From assembly GCA_963773685.1 (NCBI GenBank), contig CAVZBY010000005.1, forward strand, positions 372,001-436,000: DNA of 64,000 bases, in the 5' to 3' direction. Shown here one piece after another: positions 6,726-16,214 of the stretch (its first letter is position 1; the number at the start of each line of letters is the position of its first letter). Under the pieces are notes generated by a model. That model searched no databases. It had not been told where the DNA came from and saw only the letters and a program-made list of their open reading frames with translations. The position numbers were made by a program, and so were the translations under genes. This stretch comes from JALHVH01 sp963773685 (GTDB taxonomy: Bacteria > Acidobacteriota > Aminicenantia > Aminicenantales > Saccharicenantaceae).

Positions 6726-8792
6726 ATGAACCGAAAGCTCGCGGCTTGGGTCGTTTTTGCCCTTTCTTGTTCATCGCTTCTCGCCACCGGCCAAAGCTCG
6801 CCCAAAGATCTTCCTGAACGCTACAGGACGTGGCTTCAGGAAGAGGTCGTCTATATCATCAGTCCCAAAGAGAAGGAGGTATTCCTCCAGCTCGAAACCG
6901 ACAGACAAAGGGATATCTTCATCGACGCTTTTTGGAAACAGCGCGATCCCACTCAAGGCTCCTTGGAAAACGAATTCAAGAAAGAACACCGCCTGAGGAT
7001 AGAATACGCCAACCACTACTTCGGCCGGGAAGCCACCGGGGCGGGCTGGAGGACGGATATGGGGAGGATCTATATCATCCTCGGTCCTCCCAAGGACATC
7101 GAAGACTACGACGGCCAGAAGCTGCTCTATCCGATGCAGATATGGACCTACAATGGGGATCCGGACCTCGGGCTTCCGGCCTCGTTCCATGTCGTCTTTT
7201 TCAAACGAGGGGGGATCGGCAACTACGTGCTGTATTCTCCGACGAGGGACGGACCGGGAAGCCTCATTCCCGGATATACCGGAGACCCGACGAACACCCG
7301 GGCCGCCTATTCCCGGCTTCTCCAGATCGAGCCCAACATTGCCCCGGTCGCGCTGTCCCTCATCCCGGGCTCGCCGGAGCAGTACGATCCGACCACCCGG
7401 TCGTTCGCTTCGGATATCCTCATCTCCGCCAACATCCCGACCGTGCCCTACAAGAAGCTCGAAACGACCTATGCCGAAAAACTGTTGAAGTACAAGGATA
7501 TCATCGAGGTCGAATATACGGCCAACTATGTGGATAATGAAGCGCTGGTCAGGGTGATCCAGGACCCGTCGGGGATCTCTTTCGTCCATTATGCCGTCGA
7601 GCCCCGGAAACTGTCCCTCGAACAATATGGGAACAAGTTCGGCACGACTCTGGACCTGAGCGGAATGGTCACGGATCCCGAGGGCCGGATGATCTATCAA
7701 TTCAAGAGATCATGGCCGGTCCAGCTCGATGCGGACCAGGTGGACAAGATCAAAACGCGATTGTTCAGCGCTCAAGATATGTTTCCGCTCATCGAGGGGC
7801 GCTACAAGTTCAGCCTGCTCATGAAAAATACGGTCTCCAAAGAGTTCACGTCGATGGAGAGCGAGGTCATCGTCCCGGACGCCCGATCGCTCCAAATAGG
7901 GCCCTTGATATTGGCCCATAGGGCCCTGAAAGGCCCGGCCGCGCCGGGGAAGATCAAGCCTTTTCTGGTCGAAGGCGCCCAGCTCGTGCCTTCCCCGCGG
8001 AACGATTTTTCCCGCTCGGACGGCCGGCTCTACCTGTTCTTCCAGGTATTCGGCCTCGAACCGGAGCTCCGGTCGAACGGTTCCCTGGAACTCTCTCTCT
8101 TCAAGGAACAGGAGATGGTCCAGACGAGGACGAACCGGCTGGATCCCGTCCAGGATGCCCCCCAATTCCTGGAGGAATTCGACATCAGCCGGCTGGCTCC
8201 GGCCAACTACTCCGTCAGGGTCGCGCTTTGCGACAAAGAGAAGCGTCCCCTCGTTGAAAAAGAGGAATTCTTTTATATTTCCCACTCCCCTTCGGTGCCC
8301 CGGCCCTGGGTCCTGGCTCAGATGTCTCCCGCCGGCTCCGACCCCGTCTATGCGAACATCCTGGGCGGTCAGTATCTGAATGCGCGACAGGCAAAGATGG
8401 CGCTTCCCTTGCTTGAAAGAGCCCATCGGGAGAAGCCGGAGAGCGCCAAGTTCGCCATGGACTATGCCCGCGTCCTCTTTCTCGGGGAGAGGTATGAGGA
8501 GGCCAGGGACCTTCTCCTGCCCTATGCCAAGACGAACACGAATCCGGGAGAGCTCTTCGGATTATTAGGGAGTCTCTATCAAAGATTGGGGAATTTCCGT
8601 GAGGCCGTCGGCCTATACAAGGAATCCCTCAGGCATCAGGGGGCTGATCTGAACATCCTCAACTCTATCGGGGAATGCTACCATCGGCTGGGAGAGGATG
8701 CCGAGGCCCTCATCGCCTGGGGAAAATCCCTGGAGATCGATCCCAAACAGGAGGAGATCCGTCGCCGTGTTCAATCCCTCAAGAAAGATTAA
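6726..8792 (+). CDS. GWxTD-domain protein with C-terminal TPR repeats
   Basis: 688 aa. A signal peptide is visible (LAAWVVFALSCSSLLATG). The GWxTD domain comes next, with DLPERYRTWLQEEVVYII near the N-terminus, FWKQRDPT, and the signature GWRTDMGRIYIILGPP at about residues 107-122. A beta-rich central part follows, then TPR helices from about residue 545 (NARQAKMALPLLERAH, YEEARDLLLPYA, YQRLGNFREAVGLY). Exported proteins of this kind are abundant in Acidobacteria-related genomes; their function is unknown. ATG 6726 is preferred over an upstream GTG because it precedes the signal peptide. It heads a three-gene run; the next gene starts 4 bases after its stop. Confidence 0.85.
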   Translation: MNRKLAAWVVFALSCSSLLATGQSSPKDLPERYRTWLQEEVVYIISPKEKEVFLQLETDRQRDIFIDAFWKQRDPTQGSLENEFKKEHRLRIEYANHYFGREATGAGWRTDMGRIYIILGPPKDIEDYDGQKLLYPMQIWTYNGDPDLGLPASFHVVFFKRGGIGNYVLYSPTRDGPGSLIPGYTGDPTNTRAAYSRLLQIEPNIAPVALSLIPGSPEQYDPTTRSFASDILISANIPTVPYKKLETTYAEKLLKYKDIIEVEYTANYVDNEALVRVIQDPSGISFVHYAVEPRKLSLEQYGNKFGTTLDLSGMVTDPEGRMIYQFKRSWPVQLDADQVDKIKTRLFSAQDMFPLIEGRYKFSLLMKNTVSKEFTSMESEVIVPDARSLQIGPLILAHRALKGPAAPGKIKPFLVEGAQLVPSPRNDFSRSDGRLYLFFQVFGLEPELRSNGSLELSLFKEQEMVQTRTNRLDPVQDAPQFLEEFDISRLAPANYSVRVALCDKEKRPLVEKEEFFYISHSPSVPRPWVLAQMSPAGSDPVYANILGGQYLNARQAKMALPLLERAHREKPESAKFAMDYARVLFLGERYEEARDLLLPYAKTNTNPGELFGLLGSLYQRLGNFREAVGLYKESLRHQGADLNILNSIGECYHRLGEDAEALIAWGKSLEIDPKQEEIRRRVQSLKKD

Positions 8793-8796
8793 GCTG

Positions 8797-9696
8797 GTGA
8801 CGAAGGCCCGATGGATCATCCGAACGGTCCTTCTTCTGGGCGGTGTCCTTCCTTCGGCTTTCTCCGTGTCCTGTAAGACCGCCGGGTTGGTCAACGCGCT
8901 GGATAAGGACAGCCGGGTCTTCTTCTCCCAGGTCCGGTACATCATCTCCCGCGAGGAGGAGAAAGCCTTCCTCGGCCTCCCTCCCGCCGAGAGAGGGACC
9001 TTCATCGAGGCCTTCTGGAAACGGAGGGATCCCGACCCGGGAACGGAGAACAACGAATTCAAGGACGAGTACCTCGGCCGGATCGCGGCGGCCAACAAGC
9101 TCTTCCGGGGAGGCGGGAAGGACGGCTTCATCCAGGACCGGGGGCGGATCCTCGTCCTCCTGGGCCCGCCGGATGAGAGGGACACCGAGCCGGTCGGCCG
9201 GTATTCGGGGGCGAGGGCTTACGAAACCTGGACCTACATGATCCCCTATCAGATCCGCCTGTCCTTCGTCGACTTCAGCGGCGACGGGGAATACACCCTG
9301 GTCCGGCCGGACACCCGGGCCCTGCAGTTGATCAACAACGCCCAGACCCGATTGCAGAGCGCCGAAATGTCCGGCGCCGATCGCTATGATTTCAGCGCGG
9401 AGGTCAAACAGGAAGACACTGTCTTCCTCCTGATCAGGGTCCCTTCCTGGAACGCCTGGCTCAAAGAGACGGGGCAGGCCGCAACCGAACACCGCTTGGC
9501 CGTCGACCTGACGATCCTGGATCCCTCCGGGCAGGCGGTCTGGCGCCATCAAAAGGAATACGCCGTTTCCTCTCATGACCCCTCGATCACGATCCCTCTC
9601 GACCTCAAGAAGGGTTCGTACCATGCGTACCTGACCTTGGACGACGCCCAGGCGAAAAACCCCCAACACAAGACATGGACCTTCGCCATCGAATAG
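8797..9696 (+). CDS. GWxTD-related protein with altered signature, probable lipoprotein
   Basis: GTG 8797, four bases after the previous stop, suggests translational coupling. The N-terminal hydrophobic segment ends in FSVSC, a weak lipobox. The family core is clear (VRYIISREEEKAFLGLP, FWKRRDPDPGTENNEF, RGRILVLLGPPDERD), but the eponymous motif reads GFIQD instead of GWxTD. At 299 aa it is less than half the length of the upstream protein and lacks TPRs. The second half is a beta-sandwich-like region (DLTILDPSGQAVW). It probably acts with the flanking gene products at the envelope; the activity is unknown. Confidence 0.8.
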   Translation: MTKARWIIRTVLLLGGVLPSAFSVSCKTAGLVNALDKDSRVFFSQVRYIISREEEKAFLGLPPAERGTFIEAFWKRRDPDPGTENNEFKDEYLGRIAAANKLFRGGGKDGFIQDRGRILVLLGPPDERDTEPVGRYSGARAYETWTYMIPYQIRLSFVDFSGDGEYTLVRPDTRALQLINNAQTRLQSAEMSGADRYDFSAEVKQEDTVFLLIRVPSWNAWLKETGQAATEHRLAVDLTILDPSGQAVWRHQKEYAVSSHDPSITIPLDLKKGSYHAYLTLDDAQAKNPQHKTWTFAIE

Positions 9697-9722
9697 GCAC
9701 CTCGACGAACAGGAGGAAAGAA

Positions 9723-10703
9723 ATGGACGGACGGAATCATTCCAGGGCGGCCGTCATCCTTTGCGCTTTGATCGCCCTTGCCCCCTACGGACTCTCGCAG
9801 ACGGGGCGGGGCGAGGGGCGGATAAAGGGGAAGGTCCAGGCGGAAGACGGCACGCTGCTTCCGAAGGCCTCCGTCAAGGCCACGAGCCTCGTCTATCAGG
9901 ACGTCGTTTTCGAAACACGATCGAACGAAAAAGGCGAGTGGGACATCCTGGGCCTGGGGACGGGCATGTGGCGCGTCGAAGCGAGGGCGGACGGATACTT
10001 TGGGGCCGCCCAGGACGTGAACGTCAAACAGCTCGAAAGGAACCCCGAGATCCTCTTCTCATTGAAGAAGCTCGGGCAGACGGACATGCCGACGATCCAG
10101 GATGCGTCGAGCTTCGTGCTTTTCGAGCAGGGCAACCAGCTCTTTTCCGAGAAGAAGTACGACGAGGCCATCGCCGCCTACGGGCAATTCGCCCAGGCCA
10201 ATCCCAAAGCCTATCAGGTCCATTTCAATATCGGCAATGCCCTCAAGGAAAAAGGAGACCTGGCCCAGGCCCGCGGGGAATATGAGCTGGTCATGGCCGG
10301 GATCAAGGGAGAGCCGGGAGAGATGAGCGGCAACGAGCTCGCCGCCAAAACGCTGGCCGCTCTCGGGGAGACCTATGTCAAAGAGGACAATATGGAGGAA
10401 GCCCAGAAATATTTCAGGAATTCCATCGAAATATTCCCCAAGGACGAATCCCTGGCCTATAACGTCGGAGAGATCTATTTTTCCAAGGGCGGGATCGATG
10501 AAGCCATCTCCTATTTCGAGATCGCTTCCCGGATCAAGCCCGATTGGGCCAAACCTTACATCAAGCTGGGGTATGCCTATTTGAACAAGGGCGAGCTGGG
10601 GAAGGCGAAGGACAATCTGAAGAAATTCCTGGAACTTGAGCCGGAGTCGCCCGAAGCGCCGACCGTGAGGAATATCATCGACTTCATCGACAAGCAGAAG
10701 TAG
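9723..10703 (+). CDS. Secreted carboxypeptidase-regulatory-like/TPR protein
   Basis: 326 aa; ATG 9723 behind AGGAGG. Signal peptide to about residue 23 (PYGLSQ). A CarboxypepD_reg-type beta-sandwich follows (GRIKGKVQAEDGTLLPKASVKA ... GMWRVEARADGYF), then five or so TPR units from about residue 125 (FEQGNQLFSEKKYDEAIAAY, YVKEDNMEEAQKYF, YFSKGGIDEAISYF, YLNKGELGKAKDNL). Such modules mediate protein contacts in the periplasm or outer membrane. The gene closes the GWxTD operon; an ortholog-like copy ends the second GWxTD operon at 62504-63504. Confidence 0.85.
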   Translation: MDGRNHSRAAVILCALIALAPYGLSQTGRGEGRIKGKVQAEDGTLLPKASVKATSLVYQDVVFETRSNEKGEWDILGLGTGMWRVEARADGYFGAAQDVNVKQLERNPEILFSLKKLGQTDMPTIQDASSFVLFEQGNQLFSEKKYDEAIAAYGQFAQANPKAYQVHFNIGNALKEKGDLAQARGEYELVMAGIKGEPGEMSGNELAAKTLAALGETYVKEDNMEEAQKYFRNSIEIFPKDESLAYNVGEIYFSKGGIDEAISYFEIASRIKPDWAKPYIKLGYAYLNKGELGKAKDNLKKFLELEPESPEAPTVRNIIDFIDKQK

Positions 10704-10709
10704 GAGCCG

Positions 10710-12843
10710 TCAGGAAACTCTCGAACGGAAATACCGAAGCGCCGCGACGGCTTTTTCTCTCTCGGCTGTCTCCCCCTGGGGAAGAGACGCAAGATACCGC
10801 TCGAGATGGCCGATCGCCTCAGGGAATCTTCCCAGCTTCCCATAGGTCATTCCGAGGAGGAAACGGGTCTGCGGCTCCTCCCGGAGCGCCAATTCCTCCA
10901 GGAAATACCGTATTCCTTCTTCGGGCCGTCCCGTCAGGACGGAGAGCATGCCCAGATTGTGGCGGATCGAGGGATCGTCGGGCGTCCTTGTCCGTAAAAG
11001 CTCGTATTCGGCGAAGGCTCTCTCGTAGTGCTTGGCGAGAGTGAGGATGTGGGCGAGGAGGAGCCGGGCCGTCGGATCGTCGGGTTCTTTATGGACTGCC
11101 CTTTCCAGATAGGCGAGGGCCTTTTCGAATTCCCCGGCGTCGGCGTGGACTTCGGCCAACAGCATCAGCGAGCCCATATGATCGGTGAAGGTGGATAGGA
11201 CAAGGAGGGCCTCGCTCTTCGCCTCCCCGGACATCCCCTTCCGGAAATAGCTCCTGGCCAGAAGATAGTGGGAATAGACATCGTCCGGATTGAGACGGAC
11301 GGCCCGGGAAAGCGCCTCGATAGAGGCGTCGAGATCCCCGAGCTTTTGATAGGCTCTCCCGAGAAAATGGAGGAGCGACGGATTCCCCGGGTCTTCCGCA
11401 ACGACTCTCCTCAGGATCTCGGCGGCTTCTTCGGGGGCGCCTCCGGCCAGGGCCGCCTCGGCCTTGACCATATCTTCGAAGACGCGGATCCTGTCTTTGG
11501 GGTCCGTATCGGAATGCCGGGGGATACGCTGGCTCCGGGCCCAGCCCGACATAGCCCAGCGAGGACAGCTTCTCCGCGTCTCCCTGGGACAGGGCGAATC
11601 TGGGCTCCCCGGCCGCGGGCGAGGAAAGCGCCTTCTCCAGTTCTTTGAGCCGCCGGAGCAGCCGGCCCGCGGTCTCCGCTTCCCGGTCGATGACATTGTC
11701 CTTCTCGAGGGGATCGCGCGCCAGGTCATAGAGCTCGGGCTTCGGGGCCAGGATGAACTTCCATCGGCCCGTCCGGATCGACTTCGTCTCGGACCAGCCG
11801 CAGGCGAGGAGCGGAAGGTAGGTCTCGGCGTAGGACTCCCGGTTGCTGTTCCCGCCTTCCATGTCAGGGATCAAGCTCGCTCCCTGACAGTCGGAGGGGA
11901 CCGGGATCCTGAGGAGCTCGAGGATCGTGGGGACGATATCGACGGTCCGGGCCTGACCTTTGACCTCGATCCCGCCGGGGATGATGCCGGGGCAGGAAAA
12001 GATGAGGGGAATCTTCAAGGTCGAATCGTAGAGAAAGATCCCATGCGTATCCTCCCCGTGTTCGCCCAAGCCCTCGCCGTGGTCGCCGGCGACGACGATG
12101 AGGGTTCTGTCCCCGAGCCCTTTCTTTCTCAGGAGCTCCACCAGCTTCCCCACGTAGACATCCGTGTAGGCGACCTCTCCGTCATAAGGCGAAGCGTAAG
12201 CCTTATCGAAAGGCGCCGGCGGGGAATACGGCAGATGAGGATCATAATAATGGACCCAGACGAAGAATTTCTTCCCGGCATTCCGCTCGAGCCACGCGGC
12301 CGCGGCTCCGGCGACCTGTTCGGCCCTCCGCTGGGGCTCATAGCCTGAGAGCGGCTCCGGATTCTTGAATCGGTCGTCATAGAGATCGAATCCCTGATCC
12401 AGACCGAACTGAGAGTCCAGGGGAAAGGCCCCGATGAAGGCCGCGGTTTGATAACCCCTTTCCCTCAAGATCTCGGCCAGGGTCGTATCCTGTTCCCTGA
12501 GAGAATAGGTCCCGTTATTCTTGACCCGATGAAACGGCGGGTCCGTCCCGGTCAGGATCGAGGCGTGGGAGGGGAGGGTGAGGGGGACCTGACACACGGC
12601 ATTCATGAACCGCGCTCCTCCGCGGGCCAATCCATCGAGGTGGGGAGTTTCGACGGCATGACCGCTGTACCCGACCCGGTCCGCCCGAAGCGTATCGATC
12701 GTCATCAGGACGACATTCAGGCCTTCGCTCCCGGAGATCTTCTTGTCCTTGGGCGCGGAGCAACTCCAGGCCGTAAGGAAGGCGAGCAGCAGGATCCCGA
12801 TCACGGAGATCATTTTTCCGCGCATGAACGATTCCCAGGGCAT
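10710..12843 (-). CDS. Sulfatase-family hydrolase fused to TPR repeats (frame break)
   Basis: Repaired length about 710 aa. The N-terminus is a signal or lipoprotein peptide (LTAWSCSAP). The alkaline-phosphatase-superfamily core follows: LMTIDTLRADRVG, LPSHASILTG, VVAGDHGEGLGEHGE, KIPLIF and LYDLARDPLEKDNV. In the active-site segment the residue that is Cys/Ser in FGly sulfatases is Thr (TLPSH). From about residue 465 on there are TPR helices (AEILRRVVAEDPGNPSLLHFLGRAYQ onward). One extra base near 11512 separates core and TPR part; the sequence joins as PPAF-DTDPKDR after its removal. Start alternatives are ATG 12825 and 12843. Convergent with the GWxTD operon. Confidence 0.8.
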
Positions 12844-12897
12844 TCTAGGCGTTTGTTCCCGCTTTTACAATCTTGCGGTCTTCGGAAGGCTGCAGAC

Positions 12898-12942
12898 GAA
12901 AAAAAAAGCCCCGAACCGAGATCCTCGGTTCGGGGCTTTGAG
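12898..12942 (-). terminator. Intrinsic terminator of the TonB receptor gene
   Basis: Read on the minus strand: stem AAAGCCCCGAACCGAG / CTCGGTTCGGGGCTTT with a 3-4 base loop, followed by a run of about nine T. It lies 27 bases after the receptor stop. Confidence 0.9.
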
Positions 12943-12968
12943 CGACTGATTCTGGTTCTGCTCTCTGC

Positions 12969-15794
12969 TTAGAAGCTCAGCGCGAGTCCGATCCGGGCGC
13001 GGATCGGAGCCTGGTAGGTAATGCCTTTTCCGAAATAGGGATTGTCCGCCGTGGGGTAGTCGGTCATGTTGAAGTCCCAGGGCATCATGTCGGAAGGAAT
13101 TCCCCAGTAGACGTTCCGCAGGTACAACAGCTCGCGATCGGTCTCGATCCTGGTGTTGAGGACGTTGAAGACGTCCGCGGTGATCCCAATCTTGTACTTG
13201 GTCGCGATCTTCAGATCGTAGCCCAGATGCAGGTCCAGCTGATTGAACATGGGAAGCCGTCCGTCCGAGCCCCTCGGGGTCAACGTGACGCAATCCCCGT
13301 AATACTCATTTTGCCCGATCTTGCTCAGGGATTTTCCGGAGTTGATCCGGAACGAGGCGCCGACGGACAGGCCCCTCAGGAACCGGGAGAACTGGTAGAC
13401 GCCGTCGAGCTTGAGCTGATGGGGACGGTCGCCGGGCAGGATGCCGTTGGCGTTGTAGAGGAACTCCGGGAAGTCGAAGAGGGCCGTGATATTGGGATCG
13501 AGCTGTCCGTACTCCTCCCAGGCCAGGCCGGGGTGGTTCCCCCTGAGGTGGGCGTAGGTATAGGAAGCGGTGAACATGTAGTTGTGGGAGAACCTCTTGT
13601 TGAGCAGGATCTCCAGGGCCTTGTAATCTCTATGGGCCTTGGGGAAGGCGTCGACGTAGAGCTCCCGCGGCAGGCCGGTATTGGGATTGATCTCGCCTTC
13701 CGTGAACTGCCGTCCCGGGTTGAAGAGGAAGTAGGTCGAGCCCCCGTCGAACGAGCCGTCCTCGATGACCTGCCCCAATCTTTTCCAGACGCCTCTGACG
13801 CTCAAGGAAAGGTCCGTCGCGAATTGGTTCTCGAACCCGACGATGACCTCCTCGACATACTGCGCTTTGAGGCCCTTGTTCGCTTTCGTCGGATCGGGGA
13901 ATCCGGACGCCGCGCTGCCGTAATGATATTCGCGGTAAGCCTGCGCCTTGGTCGGGAAATCGGTCAGAGGATTAAAATCACTGAGGTAATAATTGTAATA
14001 GGCATCGTCCTCCCCGCCGAACTGGCGGGTGTTGAGGTCGAGCGGCATCATTTCGAAGAACCGCCCGTAGGAGCCGAAGAGCTTGGAGGTGCCGTTGCCG
14101 AGGAGGTCGAAGGTGAATCCGACCCTCGGAGCCAGCTGTTCCCAGAGCTTGAAGTGGATGATGGACGCATCCGGGATCTCGAATCGCGATTTGTCGCTGG
14201 CATGGACGTTCTGGTCTTCCATCCGGACCCCGAAATTGAGGGTCAGGCGGTCGAAGACCTTCCAGGAATCCTGAACGAAGACGCCCAGGAGGTCCGTTCG
14301 GGACGTCCCGTGAGTCACGCGATATCTGTCCCTGAAATACCCGTAATCGGGCCGGATCAAGCGGTAAAAACCGCCGGTGTAATTGTCTTCCCGAAGCGAC
14401 ATGGCCCGGGACCACTGAGCCCCCACCTTGAAGGTATGGCCCCCGAGGTACTTCGTGATGTCCGCGTTGGCCTGCCACCTTTGCTTCGTATCAGGGTCGC
14501 AATACCAGCCGGCGCCGCCCGTCGCGTAACCCTCGGGCGCGCCCAGGTATCCCTGTTCGTACGTGATCCTCGGTTTCGTGAGATCCAGCGGTTTTTCCAC
14601 CGTCTTGTCATAAAAGACGCCGCCCAGGGCGTGAATGATCCAGTCGTTCCCGAACACCCCGTCATACTTGAGGGCCGCATTATACGTGCCTCCCGATCGT
14701 TTGGACGGGGCGTACAATTCCCAGGTGTCGAAGTCCCGCAGCGTTCCGGGATTGTTGAGCGTTGCCTTCAACGGATCGCCAAACGCGCTCAGGGTGATCT
14801 TCTGGCCCGGGGTGGGCTCATAGGTGAGCTTTCCGGAGAAATAGTAGGTGTTGTTGGGCTCATCGAAGGATCGGGTGTCCCCGGTCCAGGAGTTCGTCTG
14901 CCGGTAGAAGGTCTTCCGGAAGCTGGGAGTGCCGCCGAAGAAGAACCAAAGCTTGTCCTTGATGAGCGGCCCGGAAAAGCTCAGCCCGAAATCGTAATAA
15001 TTGAACTCGTCGATGGCGCCTCCGCCATAGACGCCGACCTTCGGCTTGCCGTAGAGGACGTCCGACTGATAGTTGAACAACAGGCCGCCATGCAGCTGGT
15101 TCGACCCGCTCTTGGTGATGATATTGACGACGCCGCCCAGGGCGCCGGCGAATTCGGGCTCGTAGCCGCCGGTCTTGACCTGAACCTCTTCGATGAATTC
15201 ATAGGTCAGGTTGGTCCCGGCCAGTCCGTCCTCGACGTCCGTGGTGTTGACGCCGTCGATGATGTACATATTCTCCGCCCCGGTGGCACCGCTCATGGCC
15301 GCGCCCCAAGGATCGCTTTGGACGGACGGAGCCAATTGGACCATGTCCTGATAGGACCGTCCTTTGGGCAGGGAGTCGAAGAATTCCCTGCTGACGTTGG
15401 TGCTCAGTCTGGACGAAGTCAGGTCCACGATGGGAGAAATACCGATGACCGTGACCTCTTCTTCGATCCGTCCGACTTCCATGCGGAGATCGACCTTGCG
15501 GGTCTGTTCCAGGCCGACCGTGACCCCCGTTTCCATCATCGTCTTGAACCCGGCCAATGTCGCCGTGACGGTATACGTTCCCGGCTGTAAGGCGGGAAAA
15601 CGATACGTTCCGTTCGATTCCGTGGTCATGCTTCTCTTGCCCGACGGACCCGTAACGGTCACGGCGACGCCCGGAAGAGGAACCCCCTCAGAATCCAGGA
15701 TGACGCCTTCGATCCCGCCCGTCGATCTTTGGGCAAAAAGGACGCCGGCCGTCAACAGCAAAAAAGCGCAAAAAAATACCAACGATCTCTTCAT
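12969..15794 (-). CDS. TonB-dependent receptor, Oar-like, with N-terminal carboxypeptidase-regulatory domain
   Basis: 941 aa, intact. AGGAGG stands 7 bases before ATG (15794). The signal peptide is cut after VLFAQ; a CarboxypepD_reg domain spans about 27-110 (GGIEGVILDSEGVPLPGVAVTV). The plug domain follows (SPIVDLTSSRLSTNVS, MYIIDGVNTTD, VQVKTGGYEPEFAGALGGVVNIITKSG), then a long beta-barrel ending in RIGLALSF with the terminal aromatic residue needed for outer-membrane insertion. Such receptors import large substrates such as peptides or glycans. No SusD partner is adjacent. A terminator lies just downstream. Confidence 0.92.
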   Translation of the reverse strand: MKRSLVFFCAFLLLTAGVLFAQRSTGGIEGVILDSEGVPLPGVAVTVTGPSGKRSMTTESNGTYRFPALQPGTYTVTATLAGFKTMMETGVTVGLEQTRKVDLRMEVGRIEEEVTVIGISPIVDLTSSRLSTNVSREFFDSLPKGRSYQDMVQLAPSVQSDPWGAAMSGATGAENMYIIDGVNTTDVEDGLAGTNLTYEFIEEVQVKTGGYEPEFAGALGGVVNIITKSGSNQLHGGLLFNYQSDVLYGKPKVGVYGGGAIDEFNYYDFGLSFSGPLIKDKLWFFFGGTPSFRKTFYRQTNSWTGDTRSFDEPNNTYYFSGKLTYEPTPGQKITLSAFGDPLKATLNNPGTLRDFDTWELYAPSKRSGGTYNAALKYDGVFGNDWIIHALGGVFYDKTVEKPLDLTKPRITYEQGYLGAPEGYATGGAGWYCDPDTKQRWQANADITKYLGGHTFKVGAQWSRAMSLREDNYTGGFYRLIRPDYGYFRDRYRVTHGTSRTDLLGVFVQDSWKVFDRLTLNFGVRMEDQNVHASDKSRFEIPDASIIHFKLWEQLAPRVGFTFDLLGNGTSKLFGSYGRFFEMMPLDLNTRQFGGEDDAYYNYYLSDFNPLTDFPTKAQAYREYHYGSAASGFPDPTKANKGLKAQYVEEVIVGFENQFATDLSLSVRGVWKRLGQVIEDGSFDGGSTYFLFNPGRQFTEGEINPNTGLPRELYVDAFPKAHRDYKALEILLNKRFSHNYMFTASYTYAHLRGNHPGLAWEEYGQLDPNITALFDFPEFLYNANGILPGDRPHQLKLDGVYQFSRFLRGLSVGASFRINSGKSLSKIGQNEYYGDCVTLTPRGSDGRLPMFNQLDLHLGYDLKIATKYKIGITADVFNVLNTRIETDRELLYLRNVYWGIPSDMMPWDFNMTDYPTADNPYFGKGITYQAPIRARIGLALSF

Positions 15795-16214
15795 TCAAAC
15801 CTCCTTTACCAATGAGAGGGGAAAAAACCCTTCCCCATAAAGAAATAGACCTCTTCCCTTTAAAACTCCCTCCAACGATCCTTTCCTCTTGATCACGCCT
15901 CCTCTCGTTCCTGCGTTCCCGCTATTTGTTTAAGTTTTTAAGCAATATCTATGCCAAGTTATGTCCGGTTATTAATTGATTATTTATCAATGATATACGA
16001 AAGATATGCGCAAGCGAATTCGCCCCCTCGAATCCAATTAATTGGATTATTCCAAATATTTGAATCCATATCTCCAGTCAGGGTCCAGGAACCCGGCAGC
16101 CGCCGACCGGGGAATGCGGCCGCGGGGCGCCCCGGCCCGGTCGCCGAATTTGATTTTTTGTATCGACAACCGCTACGATAGGAATGGTTTCAGGCAAGGA
16201 GCCGCAGCCATCTC
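15795..16214. other. Long intergenic region between divergent genes
   Basis: It holds the ribosome-binding site of the TonB gene at its left end. A conspicuously AT-rich segment (about 15920-16075) probably contains promoters for one or both directions. A GC-rich dyad region around 16118-16142 (CCGCGGGGCGCCCC) also lies here. No convincing gene. Confidence 0.5.

Noticed and set aside
13227..15590. 787-codon open frame antisense to the TonB receptor
   Set aside because: The receptor on the minus strand has full domain evidence; the plus frame is a codon-bias shadow with low-complexity Glu/Val/Gly-rich translation and no motif.
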